Positions 18,917-27,418 of a stretch of DNA of 64,000 nucleotides are shown here, one piece after another. Source of the stretch: Treponema_B putidum (lineage in GTDB: Bacteria > Spirochaetota > Spirochaetia > Treponematales > Treponemataceae); assembly GCF_007830595.1 (NCBI RefSeq), contig NZ_VLLD01000008.1; one strand, given 5' to 3'. The stretch's first letter is position 1; each line of letters starts with the position of its first letter. A program made the translations under genes and the position numbers. Below the pieces are notes generated by a model. It was not told the DNA's origin, made no database searches, and was given only the letters and a program-made list of their open reading frames with translations.

Positions 18917-19795
18917 ATGAAGGTTGAAAATTGCGATGCGGGCTTTATAGGCCTTGGAGTTATGGGAAAAAGCATGGCCGAAAGATTAAGAGCGGCCGGT
19001 GCTAGGATGCATGTTTTTACACGCACAAAAAAATCCGCTGAAGAGATTCTTTCAAAGGGGGCTGTTTGGTATGACGACCCGGCAAGCCTTGCTCCCAATT
19101 GTAAAATTATTTTTACCATAGTAGGCTATCCGCAAGACGTTGAAGAAATATATTTAGGAGAAAAGGGTTTATTAAAAACCGCAAAGCCCGGAACGATTTT
19201 TGCGGATATGACAACCTCAAGCCCGATTTTGGCAAAAAAGATTTATGATGAAGCAAAGAAAAAGGGCTGTTTTTCTGTAGATGCTCCCGTTTCAGGCGGA
19301 GATATAGGGGCTAAAAACGGCACCCTCTCGATTATGGCAGGCGGAGATGAAAAAGCCTTTAAGGAGTTGGAGCCTTTTTTTGCCTGTATGGGGAAGACTT
19401 GGGCCCTTCAAGGAGGTGCAGGGGCAGGGCAGCACACTAAGATGGCAAACCAAATAGCCGTAGCCGCAAACCTTTTCGGCACGGTCGAGGCTGTCTGCTA
19501 TGCCGAGGCTGCAGGCCTTGATCCTCAAAAAATGCTTTCGGCTATCGGGGGCGGTGCTGCAGGAAGCTGGCAGATTTTAAACAACGGGCCTAAAATGCTT
19601 AAAAAAGATTTTGCGCCGGGCTTTTATGTTAAACACTTTTTAAAGGATTTAAACATAACCTTAAATGTTGCAAAAGAACTCAAACTGCGTATTCCCGTTT
19701 TGGAGCTTGCACAAAACTTTTTTAACAAGATGAATGAAGAAGGTTATTCCGAAAAAGGAACTCAAGCCATCTATGAATATTATAAGACTCTCTAA
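18917..19795 (+). CDS. NAD(P)-dependent beta-hydroxyacid dehydrogenase (3-hydroxyisobutyrate dehydrogenase family)
   Basis: The 292-residue protein has the N-terminal dinucleotide fold GLGVMG (residues 12-17), the substrate-binding signature DAPVSGGDIGAKNGTLSIMAGG near 122-143, and the catalytic lysine in GQHTKMANQ (K175), followed by the all-helical dimer domain. Family members oxidise 3-hydroxyisobutyrate, tartronate semialdehyde, glyoxylate or succinic semialdehyde; the sequence does not decide which. The preceding GGGAG is a good ribosome site. A palindrome begins at the end of the coding sequence. Confidence 0.9.
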   Translation: MKVENCDAGFIGLGVMGKSMAERLRAAGARMHVFTRTKKSAEEILSKGAVWYDDPASLAPNCKIIFTIVGYPQDVEEIYLGEKGLLKTAKPGTIFADMTTSSPILAKKIYDEAKKKGCFSVDAPVSGGDIGAKNGTLSIMAGGDEKAFKELEPFFACMGKTWALQGGAGAGQHTKMANQIAVAANLFGTVEAVCYAEAAGLDPQKMLSAIGGGAAGSWQILNNGPKMLKKDFAPGFYVKHFLKDLNITLNVAKELKLRIPVLELAQNFFNKMNEEGYSEKGTQAIYEYYKTL

Positions 19796-19923
19796 AAACT
19801 TCAGTTTTTAGAGAGTTTCCTTAAATCTAATTTGCGAGTTTTCCATAAGTCATCATAATATAAAGACTTATGGAAAACTCGTCGGCTGCCTGTAAAAATC
19901 TAACAAAGTTTTTACGGGCAGCC
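19787..19923 (+). repeat. Three tandem palindromes between two genes
   Basis: Hairpin 1: perfect 14-base arms at 19787-19800 and 19803-19816 with a two-base loop, overlapping the stop codon of the dehydrogenase gene. Hairpin 2: perfect 17-base arms at 19835-19851 and 19865-19881 around 13 bases. Hairpin 3: arms at 19884-19900 and 19908-19923 with one mismatch, and a loop core shared with the hairpin at 38041-38080. No long T-run follows, so these are not simple terminators. Confidence 0.85.
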
Positions 19924-19948
19924 ATAAGACTATCTAAAGGAAAATTTT

Positions 19949-20653
19949 ATGCACAAAGATGAAAAGAAAATTGCAGAGGTTCAAAAAAAATATGGACCGC
20001 TTTTGGCTAAAACGGCTTTTGAACTAGGGGCTTTAAAACTATCTCCTGCCGATCCATTTACTTGGGCATCAGGCTACCGTATGCCCATTTATAATGATAA
20101 CCGCCGTTTTTTAGCCCTGCCTGAGATGCGCCGTACTATAGCCGAAGCCTTTGCAGAGCTTTTAAAAGCGGTTGATTTTGACCCCGAATGGCTTGCAGGA
20201 ACAGCAACGGCAGGAATCCCTCATTCCGTAAGTTTGGGCGACCTCTTGCAAAAAAGCGTTTCCTATGTACGCTCAGGCGGAAAAGATCACGGCCTAAAAA
20301 ATCAGATTGAAGGTTTGGGTGCTAATGCGGATTATAAAGGTGCTGATGTACTTGTTGTTGAAGATTTAATTTCGACGGGGGGAAGCTCCATCAAGGCTGT
20401 TGAGGCTGTGCGTAATGCAAACGGAAATGTTCCATTTTGTTTTGCTATCTTTTCTTACGGATTTGCAGAAGCCGAAAAAGCCTTTGCCGAATTAGCTCCG
20501 CCCTGTATTCCCGTAACTATTTTAGATTACGATATCATGCTGAATGAGGCCGTAAGGCAAAATTACATAAGCGAAGAAAATAAAAAGAGCCTTGCCGAAT
20601 GGAGGCTCGATCCCTTCGGCTGGGGCGAAAAGCGGGGCTTTCCCAAGGTCTGA
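19949..20653 (+). CDS. pyrE: Orotate phosphoribosyltransferase
   Basis: A 234-residue enzyme that joins orotate to PRPP to make OMP. It shows the substrate motif FTWASGYRMPIYNDNR near residues 38-53 and the PRPP loop VLVVEDLISTGGSS (134-147). AAAGGA precedes the ATG. The pyrDK fusion about 2 kb upstream supplies the orotate, with a transporter and a dehydrogenase between, so the pathway genes are loosely clustered. A bidirectional terminator follows at 20679-20708. Confidence 0.95.
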   Translation: MHKDEKKIAEVQKKYGPLLAKTAFELGALKLSPADPFTWASGYRMPIYNDNRRFLALPEMRRTIAEAFAELLKAVDFDPEWLAGTATAGIPHSVSLGDLLQKSVSYVRSGGKDHGLKNQIEGLGANADYKGADVLVVEDLISTGGSSIKAVEAVRNANGNVPFCFAIFSYGFAEAEKAFAELAPPCIPVTILDYDIMLNEAVRQNYISEENKKSLAEWRLDPFGWGEKRGFPKV

Positions 20654-20678
20654 TATTTTTTTAAGATATTTTTTAGTG

Positions 20679-20708
20679 GCCGTAAAAAAACTTAGCTTTT
20701 TTTACGGC
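20679..20708. terminator. Bidirectional terminator between pyrE and the TVP38 gene
   Basis: GCCGTAAAAAAA (20679-20690) and TTTTTTTACGGC (20697-20708) are perfect 12-base arms with a six-base loop. The A and T tracts give a U-run in either direction, and the element covers the stop of the minus-strand gene. Confidence 0.85.
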
Positions 20709-21381
20709 TATTTAGTTTGTTAAAAATTAAAACTCCTGCAAAGGCCGCTATGCTCCCTATCAAAAACACTGCAAGTGCAAGCCCCGTGTTTTTTTGGGCT
20801 AAACTTTTTCCTGTTATAGTTGACGCTAATATAGCCGGAAAACGGGCAAGAGTACTTAGTATGAGCCATTCGCTTAAACGTATAGGTGTAAGCCCTGCCA
20901 TGTAGGTTAATAAGTCCTTAGGTGTTCCCGGAATTAAAAAAACGATAAAAACTATGAGGTGGAGTCTTTTTTTGTTTTTAAATATTTTTATGGATTCTAT
21001 TTTTTCGGGAGAAAAGAAAATTTCTATTACAGCTTTGCCGAATTTTTTTACAAATAAAAAAATTAAAATACCGGCGGTTACTATTCCTGTCAATGATACT
21101 AAGGCTCCCTCTATTGCTCCAAAAGCATAGCCTGCTCCTATTTCGAAAGGGCCTCCGGGAATTACCGCAACTACTACTTGCAAAAAAACGGCAGCTATAA
21201 AAAATATACGGCTTGAAAAAGGATGAGATTCAACATAGGCATGTACTTTTTCTGCATCCATAAGAAATTTTATAAGAGGCTTTCCCCAAAAAACATAGAG
21301 GAAGATACTCAAACAAAAAAGAAAAATTATTGAGCCTATAGTAATGATTTTACGCCATTTATCTGTTAGTTTTTTTTTCAT
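20692..21381 (-). CDS. TVP38/TMEM64 (DedA-like) membrane protein
   Basis: The 229-residue protein has an N-terminal helix, the SNARE-associated/DedA-like core (FFIAAVFLQVVVAVIPGGPFEIGAGYAFG with the proline/glycine reentrant motif, and the VFLIPGTPKDLLTYMAGLTPIRLSEWLI signature) and two final helices ending in a lysine-rich tail. Relatives act in lipid scrambling or transport across the cytoplasmic membrane. It is a single gene, convergent with pyrE. The signature PGTPKD is a hallmark of TVP38 proteins. Confidence 0.88.
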   Translation of the reverse strand: MKKKLTDKWRKIITIGSIIFLFCLSIFLYVFWGKPLIKFLMDAEKVHAYVESHPFSSRIFFIAAVFLQVVVAVIPGGPFEIGAGYAFGAIEGALVSLTGIVTAGILIFLFVKKFGKAVIEIFFSPEKIESIKIFKNKKRLHLIVFIVFLIPGTPKDLLTYMAGLTPIRLSEWLILSTLARFPAILASTITGKSLAQKNTGLALAVFLIGSIAAFAGVLIFNKLNSRKKS

Positions 21382-21501
21382 TTTAGAATTTTTATAAGTT
21401 CATCTTAAATTTTATATCTTACTATACTAAAAACAAAAAGAATAGACAATACGGAATTTATAAAAAACTGAATTTTTTTAAAGTTATTAAGTAGATAATA
21501 A

Positions 21502-21529
21502 AAAAGCGGTTCTTTTTAGAACCGCTTTT
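21502..21529 (-). terminator. Terminator of flaB
   Basis: Perfect arms AAAAGCGGTTC (21502-21512) and GAACCGCTTTT (21519-21529) with a six-base loop. On the minus strand the stem ends in a T-run just downstream of the flaB stop. Confidence 0.88.
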
Positions 21530-21548
21530 CCGTCAAACTGTTTACAGC

Positions 21549-22409
21549 TTACCTTAACAAGGTCATGACACTCTGAGTTGCCTGATTTGCCTGTGCAAGC
21601 ATTGCCGTACCGGACTGTGTGAGAATCTGGTTTTTGGTATAATCTACCATCTCCTTAGCCATATCTACGTCACGGATTCGTGATTCGGAGGCTTGGAGGT
21701 TTTCTGCTGCGATATTGATACCTACAACAGTGAGTTCGAGTCTGTTTTGGTATGCACCAAGGTCGGCTCTTTGCTTGTTGATTTTCTTGATAGCTTCATC
21801 AAGGGTACCGATAGCGCGGTTAGCTGTTTCGGGTGTATCGATAGTCATAATCGATTCATCCCCGACATTGCGAACGCCGAGAGCCTTAGCTGTCATTGTT
21901 CCAATGTAAGCTCTTGTTCTCTGATCCATGTTGGCACCGATGTGGAACCACATAGAAGCAGTTACGGTGTTTTCTCCGGTTTCTTGAGCAAACCTTCCGG
22001 TAAGCATATTCATACCGTTAAACTGTGCGTGGCTTGCAATTCGGTCTACTTCAGCGATGAGCTGAGATACTTCAACCTGAATGTACAATCTGTCTTCTGC
22101 CGAGTAAATACCGTTGGAAGACTGAACGCTGAGTTCGCGGATTCTCTGGATAACATCTGTAGTTTCCTGAAGGAAAGCTTCTGCAACTTGAATAAAAGAA
22201 ATGCCGTTTTGTGCGTTGGCACTTGCTTGGTTCAAACCGCGGATCTGGCTTCTCATTTTTTCTGATACGGCCAAACCGGATGCATCATCGCCCGCTCGGT
22301 TAATACGTAAACCTGAAGAAAGTTTTTCTATGTTTTTTTGGTTCATCAAATTGGTGTGACCCAATGTCCTCTGTGAAAACATAGCGCTCATGTTGTGATT
22401 AATGATCAT
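21549..22409 (-). CDS. flaB: Periplasmic flagellar filament core protein FlaB
   Basis: The 286-residue product is a spirochaete flagellin: N-terminal D0/D1 (MIINHNMSAMFSQRTLG; EKLSSGLRINRAGDDASGLAVSEKMRSQIRGL) and C-terminal D1/D0 (IRDVDMAKEMVDYTKNQILTQ; ANQATQSVMTLLR), with a short centre and no D2/D3 domains, as expected for filaments housed in the periplasm. I start at 22409, nine bases after AAAGGAG; the longer frame from 22475 lacks a site. Treponema species carry several flaB paralogues and I cannot say which one this is. It has a sigma28-like promoter and its own terminator, so it is probably monocistronic. Confidence 0.96.
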   Translation of the reverse strand: MIINHNMSAMFSQRTLGHTNLMNQKNIEKLSSGLRINRAGDDASGLAVSEKMRSQIRGLNQASANAQNGISFIQVAEAFLQETTDVIQRIRELSVQSSNGIYSAEDRLYIQVEVSQLIAEVDRIASHAQFNGMNMLTGRFAQETGENTVTASMWFHIGANMDQRTRAYIGTMTAKALGVRNVGDESIMTIDTPETANRAIGTLDEAIKKINKQRADLGAYQNRLELTVVGINIAAENLQASESRIRDVDMAKEMVDYTKNQILTQSGTAMLAQANQATQSVMTLLR

Positions 22410-22541
22410 ATTCCTACTCCTTTGGTGATTTTCGGCAATTCTAAAATTCCCGCGGCATCCCTGCCGATATGTCATTTCCGGATCCTCTGTCTTTCCGCAG
22501 AAGACGGAAGCACATTAAAATTTAAGCTGTGCTTATTTCAT

Positions 22542-22567
22542 TTATCGGAGAACTAAAAAAAGACTTA
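22542..22567 (-). promoter_or_regulatory. Sigma28-type promoter of flaB
   Basis: On the minus strand TAAG (22567-22564), 14 bases, then TCCGATAA (22549-22542), close to the FliA consensus TAAA-N15-GCCGATAA. The leader to the ATG would be about 125 bases. Confidence 0.6.
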
Positions 22568-22627
22568 AGAAAAAAGTTAGGATTTTTTATCCAACGGAAT
22601 CCTGCAAAAATTTTATATTCCTTTTTC

Positions 22628-22654
22628 TAAAAAAAAAATTTACAATGCCGAAAA
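22628..22654 (+). promoter_or_regulatory. Sigma28-type promoter of the flgF operon
   Basis: TAAA (22628-22631), exactly 15 bases, GCCGAAAA (22647-22654): one base off the FliA consensus. It lies 19 bases before the flgF ATG at 22674. Confidence 0.75.
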
Positions 22655-22673
22655 TCATATAAGAGGTGGTTAT

Positions 22674-23486
22674 ATGGTAAGAGGTTGGTATACTGCGGCG
22701 AGCGGGATGCTTGCTCAGCAGCGTCAGTTGGACGTTATCTCAAATAATTTGGCTAATTTGGATACGACCAGTTTTAAAAGAGATGTTTCCGTTCAAAAGT
22801 CTTTTCCCGAATTGCTTTTAAAAAGGCTGAATGATGACGGTGTAATAAAAAATCCATTCGGTTCATCGGATATAGCCCCTATTATAGGAAAACTGGGGCT
22901 CGGCGTTGAAACTAACGAGATATTTACCGAGTTTGAGCAGGGCTCTTTAAAACAGACAAGCTCTCCGGCCGATTTAGCCTTGGAAGGGCAGGGCTTTTTT
23001 GCCGTTGAAACACCTTACGGCGAAAAGTATACTCGAAACGGAAATTTCATGGTCGGAGTTGAAGGCTATCTTATGACCAAGGAAGGCTATCCGGTTATGG
23101 GAGAAAACGGCCGCATCTTTTTACAGGACATGGAATATAAGATCAACCAAGACGGACAAATCTATGTACGCCCAATTACCGAGCCGGAAAGCGATTCCGT
23201 TTATCTTGACCGCTTAAAAATAGTGGAATTTGAAAATGACAGATATTTAAGCAAAAACGGAACAAGCTTTTATTTGGATACACCTCTTTCAGGAAAAGCC
23301 ATTGCTGCCGAGGGACCGTCACGTCCCGTTGTAGTGCAGGGCTTTATCGAGGCTTCCAATGTAAATGTCGTAAACGAAATGGTTAGAATGATAGAAGTAA
23401 ACAGGGCCTATGAGGCCAATCAAAAATCCATTCAGGCCGAAGATACAATGATGGCCAAACTATGGAACGAAGCAGTTAAAAAATAA
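22674..23486 (+). CDS. flgF: Flagellar proximal rod protein FlgF
   Basis: A 270-residue rod protein with the N-terminal FlgBCFG signature (TAASGMLAQQRQLDVISNNLANLDTTSFKRD), the middle hook-basal-body domain (DLALEGQGFFAVETPYGEKYTRNGNF) and the C-terminal coiled segment (IEASNVNVVNEMVRMIEVNRAYEANQKSIQAEDTMMAKL is typical; it ends WNEAVKK). It differs from the downstream FlgG in lacking the second half of the FlgG motif. It heads flgF-flgG-flgJ behind a sigma28-like promoter. Confidence 0.92.
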   Translation: MVRGWYTAASGMLAQQRQLDVISNNLANLDTTSFKRDVSVQKSFPELLLKRLNDDGVIKNPFGSSDIAPIIGKLGLGVETNEIFTEFEQGSLKQTSSPADLALEGQGFFAVETPYGEKYTRNGNFMVGVEGYLMTKEGYPVMGENGRIFLQDMEYKINQDGQIYVRPITEPESDSVYLDRLKIVEFENDRYLSKNGTSFYLDTPLSGKAIAAEGPSRPVVVQGFIEASNVNVVNEMVRMIEVNRAYEANQKSIQAEDTMMAKLWNEAVKK

Positions 23487-23507
23487 AGGTTAAAAGGTAG
23501 GAGTTAG

Positions 23508-23577
23508 GATAAACAGTTCGGCAGAAATTCAGCCTCACTGTTTATCTACGAGTTTTGTGCTTTGCACAAAACATCGT
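23508..23577 (+). repeat. Two palindromes between flgF and flgG
   Basis: First: perfect 10-base arms GATAAACAGT (23508-23517) and ACTGTTTATC (23537-23546). Second: ACGAGTTTTGTGC (23548-23560) and GCACAAAAC (23564-23572) extended by TCGT with one bulge. The inner arm GTTTTGTGC also occurs in the hairpin at 47649-47664. They lie inside what should be one operon, before the flgG ribosome site. Confidence 0.75.
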
Positions 23578-23597
23578 GTTATTATAGGAGTTAAATT

Positions 23598-24392
23598 ATG
23601 GTTAGAAGTTTATGGACGGCCGCAACAGGCATGAACACTCAACAGGCAAACATCGACACGGTTGCAAATAACTTGGCAAACGTAAACACAAGCGGGTTTA
23701 AAAAGCAGAGGGCGGAGTTTGAAGACCTCATCTATCAGACGGTAAAGACTGCGGGCACACCTGCTACTGAGGACACAATTACTCCGGTAGGAGTTCAGAT
23801 GGGACACGGTGCAAGGCTTGCCGCCACTCAGAGAATATTTGAACAAGGTTCCTTGCAAAATACGGGCGTAACAAGCGATATAGCTATTCAGGGTGAAGGT
23901 TTTTTTAGGGTTCTTCAATATGACGGAACCTATGCTTATACAAGGGACGGTTCCTTTAAGATTGATAGAGACCGCCAGCTTGTAACCTCAAACGGTTTAC
24001 GCGTTTTGCCCGAAATCATTTTCCCGGAAGGTTATCGAGAGAATACTATTACCGTCAGCAGGGACGGCCGTGTTACAGTTAAGGTCGGCGATATAGATGA
24101 CCCTATAGAAGTAGGCCAGATAGAGCTTTACCGCTTCCAGAATAATGCAGGTCTTTCAGCTGAGGGTACCAATCTTTTTAGACAGACCCCTGCATCAGGT
24201 ACTGCTATTCCGGGGCGCCCGGGGTTTACGGGCTTCGGAAGAACCGAGCACAAGTTTTTGGAAATGTCAAACGTTTCAACTGTGAGCGAAATGGTAAATA
24301 TGATTGTGGCTCAAAGAGCTTACGAATTTAATTCGAAGGCTATCCAGACAAGCGACAATATGCTTGGTACTGCGGTAAGTTTAAAGCGATAG
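23598..24392 (+). CDS. flgG: Flagellar distal rod protein FlgG
   Basis: A 264-residue rod protein with the canonical FlgG N-terminus (MVRSLWTAATGMNTQQANIDTVANNLANVNTSGFKK, the FlgBCFG signature), a middle domain (SDIAIQGEGFFRVLQYDGTYAYTRDGSFKID) and a C-terminal domain (FLEMSNVSTVSEMVNMIVAQRAYEFNSKAIQTSDNM). Length and ends match FlgG closely. AGGAG precedes the ATG. It forms the distal rod in the periplasm. Confidence 0.96.
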   Translation: MVRSLWTAATGMNTQQANIDTVANNLANVNTSGFKKQRAEFEDLIYQTVKTAGTPATEDTITPVGVQMGHGARLAATQRIFEQGSLQNTGVTSDIAIQGEGFFRVLQYDGTYAYTRDGSFKIDRDRQLVTSNGLRVLPEIIFPEGYRENTITVSRDGRVTVKVGDIDDPIEVGQIELYRFQNNAGLSAEGTNLFRQTPASGTAIPGRPGFTGFGRTEHKFLEMSNVSTVSEMVNMIVAQRAYEFNSKAIQTSDNMLGTAVSLKR

Positions 24393-24444
24393 TTTTTAGT
24401 TAATTCTTAAAGATAATTTTTAATTAAGGCTTGGGAGGGAAGAA

Positions 24445-25044
24445 ATGGAAGTAAACAAAATAGGAACAAATCAAGCGGGCAGGGAAGAGGTAAAAAATTC
24501 TTTGATAAATAAAAATGAAATCCCTGCATCGGCAAAACCTCAACAAAATTTTACTCAAATGCTTGAAGCCCTTAGAGGTTCTGAAAGAGCGTCTTCCATT
24601 ATTTCCAATATTCAGGGCGAAAACTCTGCTTCCGTCTCAGGCTTAAAAACAGGCCAATCGGAAGCCCTCTTTGATACCCGCCTCCCCGGCGATATTTTAA
24701 AATCGATGAAAATAGAAAATCCCGTTCCGGCCGACACCCACAGGGAGGTTCAGGGCATGGCCTCCTCCTTTGGAAAATCCGGCGAGACGGTTCATTCAAA
24801 ATATTCGATTGACAGGACGAGTAAGCTTTACGAACAAGCCCTTGAGTTTGAATCCTATTTTGTAAAAATAATGCTCGACTCTATGAGGAATACTTTGACA
24901 GGTAAAACTCTTGCAGGAGACGAATCTTTTGCAGGTAAGATGTACCAAGACATGATGTATGACGAACTCGGCCGCAGCATGACCAAAAATGCCGGCTTCG
25001 GCCTCGCCGATCAAATCTATCTGGAACTTTCAGGCAAAGGCTAA
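24445..25044 (+). CDS. flgJ: Rod-binding protein, FlgJ N-terminal domain type
   Basis: The 199-residue protein ends in the rod-binding domain (KLYEQALEFESYFVKIMLDSMRNTL; GDESFAGKMYQDMMYDELGRSMTKNAGFGLADQIYLEL) that caps rod assembly. The peptidoglycan hydrolase domain found in the longer FlgJ of proteobacteria is missing, as in other spirochaetes, so a separate hydrolase must open the wall. The first 120 residues are polar and probably disordered. It follows flgG with GGGAGG upstream of the ATG and closes the operon; no clear terminator follows. Confidence 0.88.
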   Translation: MEVNKIGTNQAGREEVKNSLINKNEIPASAKPQQNFTQMLEALRGSERASSIISNIQGENSASVSGLKTGQSEALFDTRLPGDILKSMKIENPVPADTHREVQGMASSFGKSGETVHSKYSIDRTSKLYEQALEFESYFVKIMLDSMRNTLTGKTLAGDESFAGKMYQDMMYDELGRSMTKNAGFGLADQIYLELSGKG

Positions 25045-25189
25045 AATCGGTAATGAGTAATTACACTAAAAATTTCCGATTGGATACTGCTTTATAGCCG
25101 TGTTATTCTTCAAAGGGGATAATTAAAATTACCGATAAGAAAAATTAAGCAATATTTTTTCTATTTTATTCCTATGTTGTAAGAGTATG

Positions 25190-26323
25190 CTAATTGGGTG
25201 CTTTGAAGTTATATATAGGTTTTACAAAATCTTTTATATCGGCAGTCGGCTTAATGTGTTTTAGAATTATTTCCTTATTTTTATAAGCTGATGGAGCTTC
25301 ATCTAAGGTGTTTTTTGTTGCAGTTGTTGTAAATATTCCGGCATTTTTCATTTCCTTTTGAAAATCTTTTAGTGAAAGTTCGTTAAATGCTTTGGAGCGG
25401 GACATAATTCTTCCTGCTCCATGTGGAGCCGATTGGTTGTAGTCATCATTTCCTTTCCCTATACAAAATGCAAATCCGTCACGCATGTTAAAAGGAAGAA
25501 TAAGCCTTTCATTTAATCCGGCGGAAGTTGCTCCTTTTCGGATGATGCCGTCCTCACCTATAAAATTGTGAACCGATTCTACAGTTTCTTCAATTTCCGT
25601 ATTTAAAAATTGTGAGATCAATTCTATCATTTTTTTTCGGTTTTCTTTTGCATATTTTTGAGCAAAATAGGTTGCTCTTAAATAAGCTTTTCCTTCATCA
25701 CTTTCTGTAAATAAATATTCCAAATTTTTATCTTCAGGCGTGAGAAGTTTTTGTTCATCTAAAAGCTGCTGTGCTTTTTTTTGATAAAAACCGGCAATCT
25801 GAAGGCCTAGGTTTCTGCTTCCCGAATGAACCGTGAGCCACAGTTTTCCTTGAGAATCTTTTCCAAGCTCTATAAAATGATTTCCGCCTCCTAATGTTCC
25901 TATACTTTTTAAAGCCCTATCTTCATCCATATGAACCTTTTTTGATTCTTCTATAATTTCTTCTTCAAATTCTTTATTGTCTATTTTTATATTCTGATGA
26001 ACGGCTCTGCCATGAGGGATATTTTTTTTGATAAAGTTGTCCAGTTCTGCAAGATCCGGATTTTTTATACTAAGCCGCGCCGAAAGAATTCCGCAGCCGA
26101 TATCTACACCTACAATGTTTGGGATTATGTATTTGTCTATATTCATTGTAAAACCGATAACGGCTCCTTTACCTGCATGACAGTCCGGCATTATTGCTAT
26201 ATTTGTGCCTTCAAAGGCCTTATGATTGAGAAAAGTTTTAATTTGTTTTTCGGTTTCAGAATCGATTGAATCGATCATCACACTAGCATTGTTGTATGTT
26301 CCTTCAATTATTTGCATAAGCAT
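25190..26323 (-). CDS. rtcB: RtcB-family RNA ligase
   Basis: The 377-residue protein matches RtcB, a GTP- and Mn-dependent ligase that joins RNA 3'-phosphate or cyclic phosphate ends to 5'-OH ends. Visible signatures are MPDCHAGKGAVIGF, NIVGVDIGCGI (metal cysteine), GTLGGGNHFIEL, HSGSRNLG and SAPHGAGRIMSRSKA, whose histidine takes the guanylate. It is shorter than E. coli RtcB, like the short Firmicute/spirochaete form. No archease gene lies beside it. No ribosome site is seen before the ATG at 26323 or the in-frame ATG at 26317. A broken pnkp at 59094 is a second RNA-repair trace in this window. Confidence 0.94.
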   Translation of the reverse strand: MLMQIIEGTYNNASVMIDSIDSETEKQIKTFLNHKAFEGTNIAIMPDCHAGKGAVIGFTMNIDKYIIPNIVGVDIGCGILSARLSIKNPDLAELDNFIKKNIPHGRAVHQNIKIDNKEFEEEIIEESKKVHMDEDRALKSIGTLGGGNHFIELGKDSQGKLWLTVHSGSRNLGLQIAGFYQKKAQQLLDEQKLLTPEDKNLEYLFTESDEGKAYLRATYFAQKYAKENRKKMIELISQFLNTEIEETVESVHNFIGEDGIIRKGATSAGLNERLILPFNMRDGFAFCIGKGNDDYNQSAPHGAGRIMSRSKAFNELSLKDFQKEMKNAGIFTTTATKNTLDEAPSAYKNKEIILKHIKPTADIKDFVKPIYNFKAPN

Positions 26324-26421
26324 ATTTTAACATAAGAGAGATAAAAAGTCAAATTGGGCTTTATGAAGAACAACAAGACTATTGCGTGAGGGAAAACTGT
26401 TTGCTGTTCCGCCTTAATCAT

Positions 26422-26544
26422 TTAACTGCTAAAACTTTCCGGTTGATTTGAATATGTATCTAATGAAAGGCAGCTGGTGAGTAAGAGTGCTGCCAATATT
26501 GTAATACTTAATATGAGTATTTGAAATACAAGAAATTTTTTCAT
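26422..26544 (-). CDS. Small lipoprotein, 40 residues
   Basis: A short frame starting at an ATG at 26544, seven bases after AAAGGAG, encodes MKKFLVFQILILSITILAAL followed by LLTSCLSLDTYSNQPESFSS. The lipobox LTSC gives a mature peptide of only 16 residues. It is the last of a run of minus-strand genes, 28 bases past the upstream stop. Entericidin-like or regulatory lipopeptides of this size exist, but I do not recognise this one. Confidence 0.6.
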   Translation of the reverse strand: MKKFLVFQILILSITILAALLLTSCLSLDTYSNQPESFSS

Positions 26545-26572
26545 AAAATTTTCTCCTTTAGTTATAGCATAT

Positions 26573-27382
26573 TTATTTATGTGGTAAGTGTCTCCAATAA
26601 CCGGAAACTATAGTACCATTACTTCTTGGGTAGCTTTTGATAAAAATCTCTCCTTTATGCATATCCACTTGTTGTACTTCGGACGGCTGATAAAATGCAT
26701 TTGAAATTAATGTATGTGCAAGCCAAACAATTAAAGCGGTTATCGGTATTGCCATAAAGATGACTACTTGACGCATCATTGCATTTTTTAGACTATACTT
26801 AAACGCCAGGATAAGTGAAGTGAGTGCTGAAAGGCTTATATATCCCAACATTATTTTTGAAAAACTAAAATTGAGCCCAAAAATAGATATTTTTATAGTG
26901 CCATACATAAAATCAAAAAGATCATATAGGTTAAATTCTATGATTAAAATATCTGCAAAAAGTAAGGCAGCAAATAAAATACCCAATAAAAGCATAGGTA
27001 TCATTTTTATAACGGAAATTATTTTTGAAATCATAGATATTATTCCAATAATAGCGATTATGATTCCCAATGGAGGAAAAATAATTGCCAGCACAGCTCC
27101 TATTATGGAAATAATCATTCCAACAATCATGTTTTTTATAATATGCTCTGTAATAATGTAAAAAATCAAAAAGATCATACTATAAGCAACGACTACAAAA
27201 GCTATGCCCAGTGCAATATCAGAAAGAGAATTTCCGTTTACAATCATTTTTTGCTTTAAAACTACCAAAGCAAAAAAGATACAGAATAAAATCGCACTTT
27301 TTATTAACCAACCTAAAAGTAGTATTAGTTTACTTGTAAGTGTTAAGTCAGAAAAAGCAATGCTATCACTAAAATCAGACAT
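26573..27382 (-). CDS. Polytopic membrane protein, unknown
   Basis: A 269-residue protein with about seven hydrophobic stretches rich in Ile (for example IIGAVLAIIFPPLGIIIAIIGIISMI, very hydrophobic between residues 90 and 160) and a short polar C-terminal tail (GEIFIKSYPRSNGTIVSGYWRHLPHK). GGAGG lies before the ATG. It sits between a TM2-domain gene and a lipopeptide gene in one orientation with short gaps. I do not recognise the family. The tail, with two Arg, Trp, Tyr and His, is probably exposed. Confidence 0.65.
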   Translation of the reverse strand: MSDFSDSIAFSDLTLTSKLILLLGWLIKSAILFCIFFALVVLKQKMIVNGNSLSDIALGIAFVVVAYSMIFLIFYIITEHIIKNMIVGMIISIIGAVLAIIFPPLGIIIAIIGIISMISKIISVIKMIPMLLLGILFAALLFADILIIEFNLYDLFDFMYGTIKISIFGLNFSFSKIMLGYISLSALTSLILAFKYSLKNAMMRQVVIFMAIPITALIVWLAHTLISNAFYQPSEVQQVDMHKGEIFIKSYPRSNGTIVSGYWRHLPHK

Positions 27383-27418
27383 GTCTTATACCTCCATAGT
27401 ATAGAAAATTCTGATATT

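Noticed and set aside
20692..21381. DedA protein proper
   Set aside because: The PGTPKD and internal motifs fit TVP38/TMEM64 better than classical DedA.
22455..22475. Longer starts for flaB, lemA, TetR and others
   Set aside because: The extensions lack ribosome sites or overlap promoters, while the chosen ATG codons have AGGAG-type sites at proper spacing or align with family starts.
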